Origin: Mesocentrotus franciscanus | Taxonomy: Eukaryota; Echinodermata; Echinoidea; Camarodonta; Strongylocentrotidae | Assembly: GCA_037976565.1 (NCBI GenBank) | Contig: CP137683.1 | Span: 4,984,865 to 5,048,864, forward strand | Length of the DNA stretch: 64,000 bases | Direction: 5' to 3' | Shown: piece after piece, positions 23,116 to 36,157 of the stretch | Layout: every line of letters starts with the position of its first letter | Position numbering within the stretch: the first letter of the stretch is position 1 | The notes under the pieces: model-generated | What the model was told of the DNA's origin: nothing | The model's input: only the letters and a program-made list of their open reading frames with translations | Databases searched by the model: none | Translations under genes and position numbers: made by a program

Positions 23116-24472
23116 AAATGGGCTATCCGCCGTATACATATGGAAAAGTTTCAGGCCGAAATTCCACTAAAGTGGATCTGTGCGTGTCTTTCTTTGCTCA
23201 GCGCGCACACGGTACGTCTCATGAATAATTCATGACCCTACGCGCCAACTGCACACACAGCCACGCAAAGGCGAGTATGCGGACCTGTCCATTAGCGAAT
23301 ATAGGTAGATTAAGCTCAATGTACAGAGGGATAACACGTAGTTGTAATGTGTGGACTGAAGATGCATTGGGTAGAGTTGGGAATTTTCTCCATAAAACAG
23401 CGTTCAATAATCTCATCTCTTCTTTTTTATTTAAATGTGAACATCATTGTTCAACAATACAGCCAATGTAATCATCGCTGACATAAACAAATGAAGCAAT
23501 GGCAATGAAACCCCCTGTCAGACAATGGTGCAGGCTCAGTCCTAGTCATGGCGTGATATGACTCTCTATGCTAATGAGCTCGGAGTGTCACCAAATGTGA
23601 TTGGATGGAATAGATTAATCTTCTTACTTTTTCAAGGATTCCGACGAATTTTCTAGACCAATCAGCTTGATTTTGATATATGACAGAGAGGGGAAAATTC
23701 CGGACTGGAAAGTGAAAACGCTGTATGCGTAGGGTTATCCGTTGCTGGGATACAGAGTCTCAAACACGGGGTTATCGATTAGTTTCCTGCTTCGAATTGT
23801 GCAAGTACGTGCATTGCTATGGAAGGGTTGGTGTCAAAATTCACTTGAAAATCTTTCTTTCGAGGCCTAGTCCGACGCAAATACTTAAAATTATTTTCTC
23901 ATATTCTGGAAAATACAAGAAAAAATATACACAATAGAAAACCGCTCGCGCCAGCCTTGTATTTTGCAGCATTGCAAAGTTACACCAATATCTTTGACAA
24001 AAGAACGGTTTTTAAAGCCTGTGCCCATTGGTTATAGTACATGCGCGCGAGCATGCGTTCGAGACTTGCCAAAAGACACCACTTTTCCATATGCTCATTT
24101 ATGTATGTATGCGTGTGTTGTGATGATTTTATACGGAAATAAAAACAAACAAACAAACAAACAAAATGTACCCTAAGTAAGTATTTTATCAAAGCCCCAA
24201 GGTTTTCTTGCCCTAAACAAGTATGTCCTTCATCATTAATTTTATAAAATTTCTTTACCCTAAACGAGTATTTCTATTTATGCAGTCTTCTGCATACAGA
24301 TTAACAATTTGACAGTGTAAATCGGCGCGCTGGTTTAACACTCAAATAGTGCTCTTTTTATTCTCGTCATCTTGTGTGTAACTATGATTTACGAATTATG
24401 TACCCTTTTAACGTACTCGATGTGTGATTTAACTAATTGTTTCCCCTTAAAAGATGTGGTTGTTTTTGATAC
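23116..24472. other. No gene recognised
   Basis: Unique-looking sequence. An (AAAC)n microsatellite lies at about 24143-24165, and 'aaagcccc'/'accctaa.caagtat' words recur near 24170-24270. No exon supported. Confidence 0.4.
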
Positions 24473-24774
24473 CCTAAATGCAGGGGCGGATCCAGCCGGC
24501 GGCAAGGGAGGGGGCCCAAAAAGGGGCCCACTTCGTGCGAAAATTTGAAAACCGTGCCGGTCGATTTTCCGCTCAGTGGGGGGTAGTGAGCATTTTTTTT
24601 TTTTTGCCTCCGAAAATTATAAAAAAAAAAAATTTCACCACCACACCCCCCCCCTTGAGCGCCAGGGGAGGGGGCCCATCTTCTTTTTTCCCCCAAAAAG
24701 GGTGTTTTTACATGTTTTTTTTCTAGGGAGGGCCCGGGCCCCGGCCCCTCCCTGGATCCGCCACTGCCTAAATG
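24473..24774. mobile_element. hAT-type MITE with exact 8-bp target duplication
   Basis: The element proper is 24481-24766 (286 bp), with ends CAGGGGCGGATCCAG and CTGGATCCGCCACTG. It is flanked on both sides by the identical octamer cctaaatg (24473-24480 and 24767-24774). CAG...CTG termini with an 8-bp duplication are the hAT signature. The interior shows 'ccggtcgattttccgctcag', shared with the MITE at 10959. Non-coding. Confidence 0.95.
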
Positions 24775-27700
24775 AGATACGCGCGTTCCGCCTCAAACGG
24801 CAATACCCTTTTCCTCGGTGTTTGTGTACGCGCATGATGTACAAGCTGGAATATTAGTTACCCCCGGGAAACAATTGCATTTGTTATTTCAGGATTGCAT
24901 GTTTGAGTCATTATGACCACTAGTAATTTTTATTCAGAAATAGTATTATTTCAGATGAAGAGGCACTTATTAAGATGGCACATATGTTTTTATTACGATC
25001 GTACCATACTAGTTGTGCATTTTGTAGATACCTAGATGAACAAGTGAAGTGTTATCAATCGCATTCCCGTGTATTCATTTTTCCGAATTTAATATCGAAG
25101 GTCCAAAATCATTATGGTCAACTTATTTCTATCTTTAAATATCTTTTTCAAGATAAAGTTTCATAGAAATACTCACTTTAAATAAGTTTTAGCACAGGCC
25201 CTCATGACTATGATAATCGGGATATAGAATGAAAGGCATTTACATTTTTGAAAGGTTTCTTTCTTACCTACCTTAATGTCATTATTGTGCATCCAATATG
25301 TTGACTAACTTGAAGCTGATGGAAAACATTCCAAAATGTCTCAAAACGTTTGAAAATACCGTCTATTTCACTTATACTAAGCCCTTTATTTGACAGTGAC
25401 TAATATGAGGGATACTATGTCATAGATGTGTTGTGTTGTAACTTAAGTTACTTTGAAGGCCTATGTCATATTAAATTATGGACGTACTCCATGCTTGTAT
25501 TCATTTCGATGATAATAAAGCCTGTCATTCATTGAAGTATAACTTCCGAGTATAACTTCTGAAGTATAACTTCCGATTATGATGTGATATTGTTTATATG
25601 AATTCCCCCGCTGGTGATTGGTGGAGGGGTGATTGTCCAGGGGGTATTTGTCCTAGAACTTGTTTCATTAAGCCCTAAAATTGATCACAAAATCGATCGG
25701 ATCGATTTCAAAGGTCTAAAATTTATTCCGATTTTAATTGACAGTGAAATTGATATATTAATTAAATCAATTTTAGTTGATGAAACACCCCCTGATTGTA
25801 GAAACTCCCATTTGATGCAGTCAATACATAAAAGTGCTGAAAATCCTACCAGTGTGGAATGGCAAACTTTAAAATTAAAGGAAGTTAACATTAGTTCGAG
25901 CACTTTCATCTTATTTGTTCTGATATTTTTTTTCAAAATATTTTTTTTGAATTTTATATCAGATTTTTAATTTAGAACAAACCATGAATATAGTAAATCA
26001 GTAAATAATTCAGAACAATTATCATTCATCATACGGGTCATTTGTTTCCATTGTTTCCATTGAGTGTCATTAATAGTTCATTATTCTTGGTTGCAAGAGG
26101 AGCTCTCGCAGCGCTACTGTTTTGTTCTCAATTAGTTGCCGACACACAGAGATATTTCGGCTTTTGTTTGTCAAAAAGTGAAAGTCTGATCAAAAGATTC
26201 AGAGCAACTTCTGAAAAGAAAATTAGATGAAAATAATGTTACAAAACATATTCCAAACAAATGTTAACACTCTTCAACAATGTGCAAATTTCAGACTGAT
26301 ACGGCCTTCAAAAGTATATTTGTTTAACTCCTGGTATAAAAATAAACAAAACCACCAATAAGTCGCCAGATGTGAATTTTTTGTTTTGAGCTGATTCTAA
26401 AACAGCAGATTCATAGCTTTAAAATGACCTTTTCAATCACTGGCATGTCTCAAGAAATCTCATTGAAAAAAATTATGATATAGCTAAACGTGGCATAACG
26501 TTAAGTGTATTATATATTTGAACCAGGGGCAAGGGGCGCAATTTTATCCCTCCTCTAAGACTTTTGATCAATACAAAAAATGCAGCTGCCTATTATACTA
26601 GTATAGTGATGATAAGTGGACGATTGCATTTAAAGGAACATATTCATATTAAACACTTTTCCAAAAGAGTTGCATCTTCCCCACAAAAGTTGCTTTTGGC
26701 GATTTTCAATTTCTCAATCTCGTGAAGTTAGAAAGATCACATTGAAGTAAAATGAAATCTCAATAATGCTTAACACCTGAAGGCACTGTAAACTACACAA
26801 TGGGAATAACTGCTATTATTACAAAAATCAAATTCAATCAAATCATTTATTTTCCATTTAAAAAGCGTGTTAAAAATTTTTTTCTTCACAAATCATTTCA
26901 GTACATGTAATAATAGTGATGGACTCATGCATGTAACAAGCGCAAATTGAGACTTGTCAAAAATGATTCCTTTTATTAAAGGGAACTTTATATGTCTATA
27001 AGGAGAATGATAAAACTTACAATACAAACATAATTTACACATATAACAGCATATGATTCAAGCCAAGATAGATATAAATATATAATTAAAATGAAAATAT
27101 GAGTAATTCATTACTTCAAGACGAAGTCGTTTAATTATATTAGGCGTTTGAATTGTCTTGCTTTTCCCCTAGTCTTATTGGTAACGAAACACGAGAGTAA
27201 CTACTTTAAAAAAAAATCAACCAAATGCAATTTCAGTAGTTCTGTGCTTCACCTAATGACATGTTTGAAATGTGCGTATTACGTAATCTGAACATGATTT
27301 CTTATGGGATGTATTGAAATTGGCCTCGAGTTGATTTACAGGTTATTCCAGAAAAGAGTATATAAATTAGATATATCTAAATATAAGAATAACAATTTTA
27401 TACTTTTGATGTGCAGCCATTTGAAGGGGAATTATTGGATGACGTTGTTGAGCTTTCCATCTCACACACCATGGGCCTACTGATGCATCAGGGCCAGTGC
27501 TAATTTAATCTTGCTAGGCCCGAGTCGTCAACTAATTACTTAAGTTATGTATATAGCTAATGCCACTTACTTTGCAGCTACATTATATAGCTCAGTAAGG
27601 TTTCATAAAAAACAGGCCCAGTTATAAATGAAAATCCATCATCTAATTCCAAGGAAACCGTAAGCATGATTAATTATATATAAAGTTTAAATCTTAAATG

Positions 27701-27779
27701 AATTTCAGTCCACTAAATTCTTTCGACAATTTTGTCATAATTAAAAAAAAATGTTCAATTCAGTTTATTCGTATTTCTT
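24775..27779. other. Mostly AT-rich spacer
   Basis: No gene recognised. Contents noted: three copies of 'gaagtataacttccga' at 25532-25578 and a possible MITE at 25657-25790. The remainder has frequent stops and no repeat visible by eye. Confidence 0.4.
25657..25790. mobile_element. Candidate short MITE
   Basis: The left end TTGTTTCATTAAGCCCTAAAATTGAT and the right end, as its reverse complement TGTTTCATCAACTAAAATTGAT, form imperfect inverted repeats; both read inward to AT-rich sequence. No target duplication confirmed. Confidence 0.5.
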
Positions 27780-28088
27780 TAAGAAATTTTAAAGAGTTAC
27801 CAAAAACGCTTTCAAACATATTTATACACGGCTGGTAAGCAATTCCATTTGTGTTTTGGTTTTGCTGGTCAAGGTGACGCAACAATAAGCTTGTTTACAT
27901 TGTTGTCAAGGATTTGGCGCCTTTAGACAAGGCGCGCTTTTTGGCGCGTTTCGAATGCGCTCCCTTTTGCACACGAAACGCATAACACGCGATTTTGAGA
28001 GCGCGTACGTACGCGCACGTAGAAATTATGTCATTCTCTTGTGGCTTTTGGTAGAGGCAAGACCTGTTGATTTGGACAATCAAAAATA
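27780..28088 (+). repeat. Split direct repeat A1
   Basis: Runs from 'taagaaattttaaagagtta' to 'ggacaatcaaaaata' and matches A2 at 35086-35395 with only a few differences, for example one extra c in A2 after 'gcgcgttt'. A CG-rich middle with 'cgtacgtacgcgcacg' may be promoter sequence for the downstream spliced gene. Confidence 0.95.
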
Positions 28089-28476
28089 TCAGTGGATTCT
28101 GAAATTAACTGACGTTGACTTTGTTTTGCATCGGCAGTGGAAATTCCGTTATTTTCCTTGAATACCGTGTCTGAATTTTGGTATTATATTCGCTTAGTAT
28201 ATTGTCAAATTTGTTACTAACTCCTCGTCACGGCATCGGCACTGCAGTGGAGAGGTGATTACATTTTGGAGCTGCAGTGATTTCGTGTGTAGTATTGTAC
28301 GGTAGAATAGGACCAAGACTAGCTGGTTAGTGCTGTAAATTGGAATCAGCGACCGGCATTTCGAAAGTAAAAAGAGGAAGACGGGTACCCTGTCAAGGCG
28401 AAGGAGTCGGTACGAAATGATCGACCCCGTAGGCGAGGGAGGCCTAGAGTAGGCCTAGACCTACAATGTAGATTCT

Positions 28477-28606
28477 ATGTCGGCTAGTTCTGCAGGCCCA
28501 GAAACATCACAACCTCAGGCTCAGGCAGCGGGCTCGGATCTTGCGGACCAACAAAATGACCAAGGCCAAGTCAAGCCCTTAGGACCGGAATCTCAACATG
28601 TATCCG
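28477..28606 (+). CDS. Transposon gene, first coding exon
   Basis: The ATG at 28477 opens a 43-codon exon rich in Gln, Ser and Ala (starts MSASSAGPETSQPQAQ) and ending in phase 1 at a GTGAGT donor. The next part starts after a ttttttgcag-like acceptor at 29364, also in phase 1, giving ...QHVS-A-TAVWIVGDS. Without splicing the frame ends within 15 codons at 28643. The exon belongs to the split-repeat element, not to a host gene. The low-complexity N-terminus itself matches no domain I know. Confidence 0.65.
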
Positions 28607-29364
28607 GTGAGTCGTGAAACGGTATTGATGAAGCTAGTTCTGTAGTTAACGTCGCTTCTAAGTTATCATGTGGAGCTTATATAGGGGCTCCCTGGCCTAT
28701 GCAGTCAGTGCGCTGCTGCACCGCCTGGGCTGTAGCCTAGGCCTACTGAAGTACTGTAGGACCTAGACTACATATAGGCTTTATCGTAGGCCTAGTAATA
28801 AATAAAGCCCAGTGCAGTGGTCAATATGCATACAAATTACAATTAAATGAGCACACGAGCTTGAAAACAAAGACATGTTTCCACCTATACAAAATTGTGT
28901 CTTGTTATCGGTTTGCTTGAATGATATGTCAAATTTGGAGAGGAAAAAGTGCTCTTTCGATCATTTAAGGCCTGGAAGGGTCTAGGCCTATCTGAATTAA
29001 AGATAAACTGGACTCAATTAATCATTACCTATGAATGCTCAAAGACAATAAGGAGAAATTGTTACGATGGTTCTAATGCTACTTTGCTAGACCTAGATCT
29101 ACTCTTGATCTCAGTTTAAAGCCTGGACGGCTGGAGAGCAACTAATTGTTAATGTTGTGGAAAGTGAGTGAATTTCTTATTAAATCTCACGTTAGGCACC
29201 TGTGTATGTTAATTAATGCAACTTTCTCAGTTGCTTTGAATAGTATTTTACATGAAAATCACTTGATCGGAATTGAATTGTAGGCCTACTTGTAGTCCTA
29301 TGGTGATTATGATTACATGTCCCTAGTGCAAGATACTCCAAAAAGTTTATCTTAATTTTTGCAG

Positions 29365-29880
29365 CCACGGCCGTATGGATCGTAGGGGACTCAAAAGTGT
29401 ATTGGACGGCTCTGGGTGTCCAGCAGACGGGCACGGAGATCTCAGCTGTGGGGCGGTGATTATACCTGGCACAGCAGAAGAGGCCTCCATCTAGGCGAGA
29501 CAATATGGCTTTCATTTCGCACCTTTTCCATGGGTTGGACACCACCACATATTTCACGTGGGGACGAACAGTATCAAGGCAAAGAGTATGAGGGATTTTT
29601 CAGAAGAGCTGAAATGTATCTTGAATTCGTGAGCGGCCACGTGGGTGCAACATCACATGGCCAGATATCTTACATCGGCTGTGCTGTAAGGAGTTTACAG
29701 GTCAAAAGCAGGGCCTCGTCGACCGCAAGCGGCGGTCATTAAACAGGCATATGCAAGGTCCCTAGCTAGGAGGTTGAATAAGAGCACCCGGAGATACCTC
29801 TTGCGAGCTTTTTCGTCCGTACATGTACATACATCTTTCAGAAAATATGGCCGTAGACTTACGACGCAACGATTGTGTGT
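29365..29880 (+). pseudogene. SGNH/GDSL-like hydrolase of the split-repeat element
   Basis: Begins ATAVWIVGDSKVYW, where GDS is block I of SGNH hydrolases with the nucleophile Ser. In other frames it continues WHSRRGLHLGETIW, HIFHVGTNSIK (block III Gly-x-Asn) and WPDILHRL with VDRKRRSLNRHM. The order and spacing match the hydrolase-like proteins seen beside tyrosine recombinases in animal genomes. At least three frameshifts (near 29448, 29550 and 29620) break it. The family enzyme would be an esterase or lipase; its role for the element is unknown. The second Asp after the conserved Asn (usually GTND) is Ser here. Confidence 0.75.
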
Positions 29881-29885
29881 ATATT

Positions 29886-30775
29886 ATGAGTGATGTAGCT
29901 TTAAGCCAGTTGGATGCTTTAGAAGTTTAATAAGGAGCTACATTGTGTTTAGTGTAATTCTTTTTTCAATGATCGTTTAATGGAATACTTTTAATGTATT
30001 CAGGTTAAATTGTTTCTGGCAAAGGAATACTACTATTCATACATGGGTTGTTCAGGGTGACATGGTAAAACTGTTTGAAACAGTTCATACCCCCTTTCAT
30101 ATTTGATTTTGGCTGGTTGGATGGAGCCTCAGGGTAATGACATACAGATACTCTGGTATTTTATATATTGATAGGATCGAGGATTACATTATCTGTGGAG
30201 CAGGTATAAGCCCTAGCATTGGTAGCTTTGTCACTTAGGAATGGTTGGAATGTTCCTTTATTTGAAATTGAAAATTGTTGAGATTTAAAGTTCAGCATGA
30301 GATTCGTTAAAGTTTGGGTAACTTTAGTACTTAGGTTGTTTTATGAGTGCTGTAGCTGTTAGCCAGTTTGATGCTTGGGAAGTTTAGTAAGGAACTACAT
30401 TGTGTGTGTTGTTTAGGGTAATTATTTTTGAAATGATCTTTTAATGGAATACTCTTAGTGTATTCAGGTTAAATTGTTTCTGGCAAAAGGAATACTACTT
30501 TTCATACATAGGCTGTTCAGGGTGCCAGGGTAAAACTGTTTGGAACAGTTCATACCCCCTTTTCATATTTGATTTTGGCTGCTTGGATGGAGCCTCAGGG
30601 TAATGGCATACAGAGACTCCGGTATTTTATATATTGATAGGAGGGATTACATTATGTGTGAAGCAGGTATAAGCTCTAGCATTGATAGCTTTGTCACTTA
30701 TGAATGGTTGGAATATTCCTTTATTTGAACTTGAAAATTGTTGAAATTTAAAGTTGGACATGAGATGTCTGGATT
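29886..30775. repeat. Two-copy tandem repeat, period about 456
   Basis: The unit beginning 'atgagtgatgtagctttaag' recurs at about 30342 as 'atgagtgctgtagctgttag'. Shared blocks include 'gtattcaggttaaattgttt', 'ggatggagcctcagggtaat' and 'attttatatattgatagga'. Part of the internal region of the split-repeat element. Confidence 0.9.
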
Positions 30776-33700
30776 TTGGTTAGTAATACAGCACGGCATG
30801 ATATCGCGGTTCGATACGCATGATGTATAATTGTGGGTTTTAGAGGCTGCTTTTGAAAAAAGTAGGGGAGCCCATGAACATGAAATTTTGTTTAATCCTG
30901 GGCCAGCAATTATTCGCAGTAATTGCGTGCGTAATCACATGGTGCACCCGCAAGCCTACTGTATACGTGCGTGTGTTGTGTAATGGATATTGTAATGTTT
31001 TATACTAAGACTTCTGGTATGTAACTGGGATTTGGCTGGAATTACTGTTGGATTTAGCCGGAATGAAGTATTTAATGTTTATTCCAAGAATATGGGACCG
31101 GAATTGCATGGAATAAATACTGGGGCGGCTATTTAGGAACAGTAGGATTGATCTCTTTACCTTTGTGTTTCGGTTAACCTCACGGAGAGGCCGGAAGGGG
31201 CACATTGGTGGCGGAGAGGATTAGCCAAAAGTTCTAAGATTTCTTTGTATAATGCAATGGCGATTTTTTGTATCTTAGGAGGTTGCTAAGATTTGAAAAG
31301 AATGTCTGTGGGGCAAGGTTAAGACGAAATGACAAATGTTTCATAATTCTTATTCAGAATATGTGCGAATCATATTCCTTTGAAGTACAAAGTTTGTAAA
31401 TGAGTAAACTTTTTGTTTCTGGTTCTCCACTTTTTGTGGAGCTATTGATTAGTTATTGATAGAAATATAAATTTATGGTGGTTATTGGTGGCGGTTATAA
31501 AGTAAGGTTTATAACATGGAGTAATGCGAGTTAAGGGATGTCTGAATTTTGGATAGGTAATGCAGCATGGCATGATATCGCGGTTCGAAATGCATGACGT
31601 ATAATGGATGGTTTTAATACCGGAGCCCGGTTGGGAACACTATTGCTGGAATCGTTGACGGAGAGTTGGGAATGGGTGGTGTACCCGGGTTACATAAAAT
31701 TTTCCCGTGTGATCGGGCGGCATTCCTGATGGCTACAAGCTTGGATATCAGGTTATATATGGGGTGCAAATTTCCTCATTTTCCAGCATTAATTCAGGCA
31801 CTATTTGCTAAGATTTGAAAAGAATGTCCGTGGGGCAAGGTCATAACGAAATGACAAGTGTGTCATAATTCTTATTCAGAATATGTGAGAATCATATTTC
31901 TTTAATATATATAATATATATAATATGGATATCAGGTTATATATGGGGTGCAAATTTCCTCATTTTCCAGCATTGATTCAGGCACTATTTGCTAAGATTT
32001 GAAAAGAATGTCCGTGGGGCAAGGTCATACGAAATGACAAGTGTGTCATAATTCTTATTCAGAATATGTGTGAATCATATTTCTTTAAAGTACAAAGTTC
32101 GTAAATAATTATGTAAATTTTTTGTTTCTGGTTTCCCACTGTTTGTGGAACTATTGATTACATGTAGTTATTGATAGAAATATAAATTGATGGTGGTTAT
32201 TGGTGGCGGTTATAAAGGAAGGTTTATAACATCATGGAGTAATGCGAGTTTAAAGTGAGTGGATCGTCAGTTTCCATGTGCAGAAGGCCATAATTCGCTG
32301 ACACCAGACTTGGTGGAAATAACATTAATGGGAGTACAAATCTGCACACAGCAAACCCGTAGGCCAGTCAGAATTACCTTAATCTCTCAGAGAGTCTAGC
32401 TTCGATCCCGCTTCGATCGGGTGAGGGGCAAAGCATTACATAAGGTCGAATGGTCATAAAACTGAAGGCTAACCCTGGTGATTGACAACACCTGTTATTG
32501 GGTAAACACCCGAACGGTGTCGAATTCCCCATGAGAGCTGACTTCTATGTGTCTTTAAGGGAGTATGTCTGAATTTTGGATAGGTAATACAGCATGGCAT
32601 GATATGCGGTTCGATATGCATGACGTATAATTGTTGGTTTTTAATACTGGAGCCCGGTTGGGAACACTTTTGCTGAAATCATTGACGAGAGTTGGGAAAG
32701 GTGGTGCACCCGGGTTGCATAAAATTTTCCCGTGTGATCGGGCGGCATTCCTGATGGCTAAACGCTTGGATATCAGGTTATGTACAGTGTATGGGGTGCA
32801 GATTTCCTCATTTTCAAGCATTGATTCCAGCACTAGTTCTGTAATCGGGTTGGATACTCAAATTAGTGTGTAATGCACTTTTGCTGGAATCGTTGATGAG
32901 AGTTGGGAATGGCTGGTGCACCCGGGTTACAATTAAATTTTCTCCGTGTGATCGGGCGGCATTCCTGATGGCTAAACGCTTGGATATCAGGTTAGGTATG
33001 GGGTGCAAATTTCCTCATTTTCCAGCATTGATTGCAGCACTAATTGCTAAGATTTGAAAAGAATGTCCGTTGGGCAAGGTCATAACGAAATGACAAGTGT
33101 GTCATAATTTTTATTCAGAATATGTGTGAATCATATTTCTTTGAAGTACAAAATTTGTAGATATGTAAACATTTTGGTTTCTTGTTCCCCATTTTTAGGG
33201 AGCTATTGATTAGTTATCGATAGAAATATATATTTATGGGTGGTTATTGGCGGTTATAAAGTAAGGTTTATAACATTATGGAGTAATGCAAGTTTAGGGA
33301 GTATGTCTGAATTTTAGTTAGGTCATACAGCATGGCATGATATCGCGGTTCGATACGCATGATGTATATTTGTTGGTTTTAGAGGCTGCTTTTGAAAAAG
33401 CAGGGAGCCCATGAACGTGAAATTTTGTTTCATTTTTGGTCAGCAATTATTCACAGTAATTGTATGCGTGTGTTGCGTAATGGATATTGCACTGTTTTAT
33501 ACTGAGGTTTCTGGTATGTACCTGGGAATTGGCTGGAATTACTGTGGAATTAGCTGGAATGAAGTATTTAATGTTTATTCCAAGAAGCCTCAATATGGGA
33601 CCGGAATTGCTTGGAATAAATACAGGTCCGACTATTTAAGAACAGTAGGATTGATCTCTGTACCTTCATTTTATGTTAACCTCGCGGAGACGGAGGCCAA

Positions 33701-34200
33701 AAAGGGGCACATTGGTAGCGGAGGAGATTAGCCAAAAATTCTAAGAGTTCTTTGTATATGGCAATGGCGATTTGTTTTTGTATTTGGAGGTTGCTAAGAT
33801 TTGAAATGAATGTCCGTGGGGCAAGGTCATGACGAAATGACAAGAGTGTCATCATTTTTATTCAGTATATGTGTGAATCATATTCCCTTGAACTGTACAA
33901 AGTTTGTAAATATGTAAATTTTTGTTTCTGGTTCTCCACTTTTGTGGAGCTATTGATTAGTTATTGATAGAAATATATATTTCTGGGTGGTTATTGATGG
34001 CCGTTATAAAGTAAGGTTTATAACATTATGGAGTAATCGAAGTTTAGGGAGTATGTCAGAATTTTGGTTAGGTAATAGAGCATGGCATGAGAAAAGTAGA
34101 AAAAAAAAAAAAAAAAGAAGAAGAAGAAGCAAGGGTTGCCTGCGGTACCGGGTATATGGTTTCTGGAGTGGTTATACATTCGTGCTTGGTAATTAGTTGG
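30765..34200. repeat. Complex tandem array inside the element
   Basis: Modules recur in mixed order. 'gtctgaattttggataggtaat' plus 'gcatggcatgatatcgcggt' occurs near 30770, 31540, 32565, 33305 and 34050. 'ggagcccggttgggaacact' plus 'gatcgggcggcattcctgat' occurs near 31620, 32640 and again beyond. 'agaatgtccgtggggcaagg' occurs near 31300, 31820, 32005, 33060 and 33810. Units of roughly 700-800 bases seem to have been repeatedly duplicated and truncated. Open frames across the array are short, and I recognise no protein in them. Confidence 0.85.
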
Positions 34201-34296
34201 CTTCAATTTTTGGTGAGAATTTTCACCTCAAGCTGATTTATATGCTCTCCAGCGAAACCGTGTTCTTTGGCGGCGAGCTATTTAATTTGCTCGTTG

Positions 34297-35088
34297 GCGG
34301 AATTTATCAATTTGGGCCTTCATCACACTTACATATAATAGCAAGAAATTATATTACCATTCGTAAGACAAGTAATTCCAGGAGCCTCGCTCGATTTTAC
34401 ATGCGGGGAGGTATACCTGGAGGAAGTGATGGAGCCCGGTTGGGAACACTTTTGCTGGAATCGTTGATGAGAGCTGGGAATAGGTGGTGCACCCGGGTTA
34501 CTTAAAATTTTCCCCGTTTGATCGGGCGGTATTCCTGATGGCTAAACGCTTGGATATCAGGTTATGTATGGGGTGCAAATTTCCTCATTTTCCAGCATTG
34601 ATTCCAGCACTAGTTCTGTAATCGGGTTGGATACTCAAATTTGTGTGTAATGCACTTTTGCTGGAATCGTTGATGAGAGCTGGGAATGGGTGGTGCATCC
34701 GGGTTACATACAAATCTTCCCCGTCTGATCGGGCATTCCTGACGGCTAGCAAGGGGTGCTCGTGGCAATGCAGAGGGGACATTCGTTTACGAGAAGGGTT
34801 TCTAGCCGTGGTTTAACCCTTCTCTGGCTACACGATTGGATTTCACATATTTGATTTTAAGGTTTATGTATGGGGTGCAGATTACAGCTTAGATTCCAGC
34901 ACTAGTTCTGTAATTGGGTTGGATACTCAAATATGTGTGTAATGCAATTATAATAATTGGCGTGAATTCATGTACCGCCATGGTAAAATGATACATGTAC
35001 AAATGACAGAATCCAATGTTAAATAAAAGCCACGAAAAATGCATAATTCGAACGGTTTGTCGTTTCCTCCTTTATCAGCCGTGTATAA
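34297..35088 (+). repeat. Split direct repeat B1
   Basis: From 'ggcggaatttatcaatttgg' to 'ttatcagccgtgtataa', almost identical to B2 at 36158-36947. It includes two copies of the 'ttttgctggaatcgttgatg' module found in the array upstream, and ends exactly where A2 begins. Confidence 0.95.
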
Positions 35089-35395
35089 GAAATTTTAAAG
35101 AGTTACCAAAAACGCTTTCAAACATATTTATACACGGCTGGTAAGCAATTCCATTTGTGTTTTGGTTTTGCTGGTCAAGGTGACGCAACAATAAGCTTGT
35201 TTACATTGTTGTCAAGGATTTGGCGCCTTTAGACAAGGCGCGCTTTTTGGCGCGTTTCCGAATGCGCTCCCTTTTGCACACGAAACGCATAACACGCGAT
35301 TTTGAGAGCGCGTACGTACGCGCACGTAGAAATTATGTCATTCTCTCGTGGCTTTTGGTAGAGGCAAGACCTGTTGATTTGGACAATCAAAAATA
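35086..35395 (+). repeat. Split direct repeat A2
   Basis: Second copy of A1, directly following B1 and followed by 'cccacccaccatcccc', which is not in A1's flank. The limits of similarity are sharp on both sides. Confidence 0.95.
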
Positions 35396-36157
35396 CCCAC
35401 CCACCATCCCCAATATCACCGCCTGTGTAGCATTAGGTTGTCTTGCAAGCAATAAGATTCTGTAATAATGGTTTTCTTGGTTTAAGGAATAAGTTATGAT
35501 TGACACGATATTTGTGTTGTCTCACAGATACGAATGCAATTATGCATGGAGATTGTTTTAAATGCTTGTAGGTCAAGCAATCGAATAGGGTACAGTGGAA
35601 TTTTAGTTAAAGGAGATTTGATATATAACAATATGTTGTTAATATAGCGAATAACATTCCTGGTCCCAGCTCGTTATACCATATTTTGTTGTTAATTTGG
35701 GTATATATACCGGCATTTCTGCTGTAGCATGGTAGTTTTAATGGTGTTATACCGGCTTTCCGCTGTATACAGTGAGTTTGAAGGTATTTAGTGATTGTGT
35801 TAATGAATGACAGGATAATTGTATTCCCAAGGGACACGCACGGTAATGCTATAACAAATTAAAAGTTTACTCGGATCTGGAGCAAATTGCTTGGTCGCAC
35901 AAATATCTGCGGTTGGCTCCGCAGTCGTGGGCCGTGAGCCGAGGAATTTTGTCCCGGTCATGTTTTTTCAGATCAGGGGTCTGAAGATCGGGTTTTCGCC
36001 CTCACCTCATCCGAAAGGGGTCACGGAGTGGCCTCGGGGGGAGGGGGTGTCTAAATACGCGCATCGCGTATAATTTGCGTTGTGACATGTGTAATTGCAA
36101 TTGGTGCATGCTATATGAATAAAATCACTGTTTGAAATATAGGTCGCCGACCTGGAC
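35396..36157. other. Segment between A2 and B2
   Basis: About 760 bases with no copy elsewhere in the window and no gene recognised. In textbook split-repeat elements A2 and B2 are contiguous, so this may be a later insertion or a longer family-specific layout. Confidence 0.5.

Noticed and set aside
27780..35395. A1/A2 as ordinary LTRs of a Gypsy/Copia-type element
   Set aside because: No TG...CA ends, no primer-binding site or polypurine tract seen, and the interleaved B1/B2 pair fits split direct repeats better.
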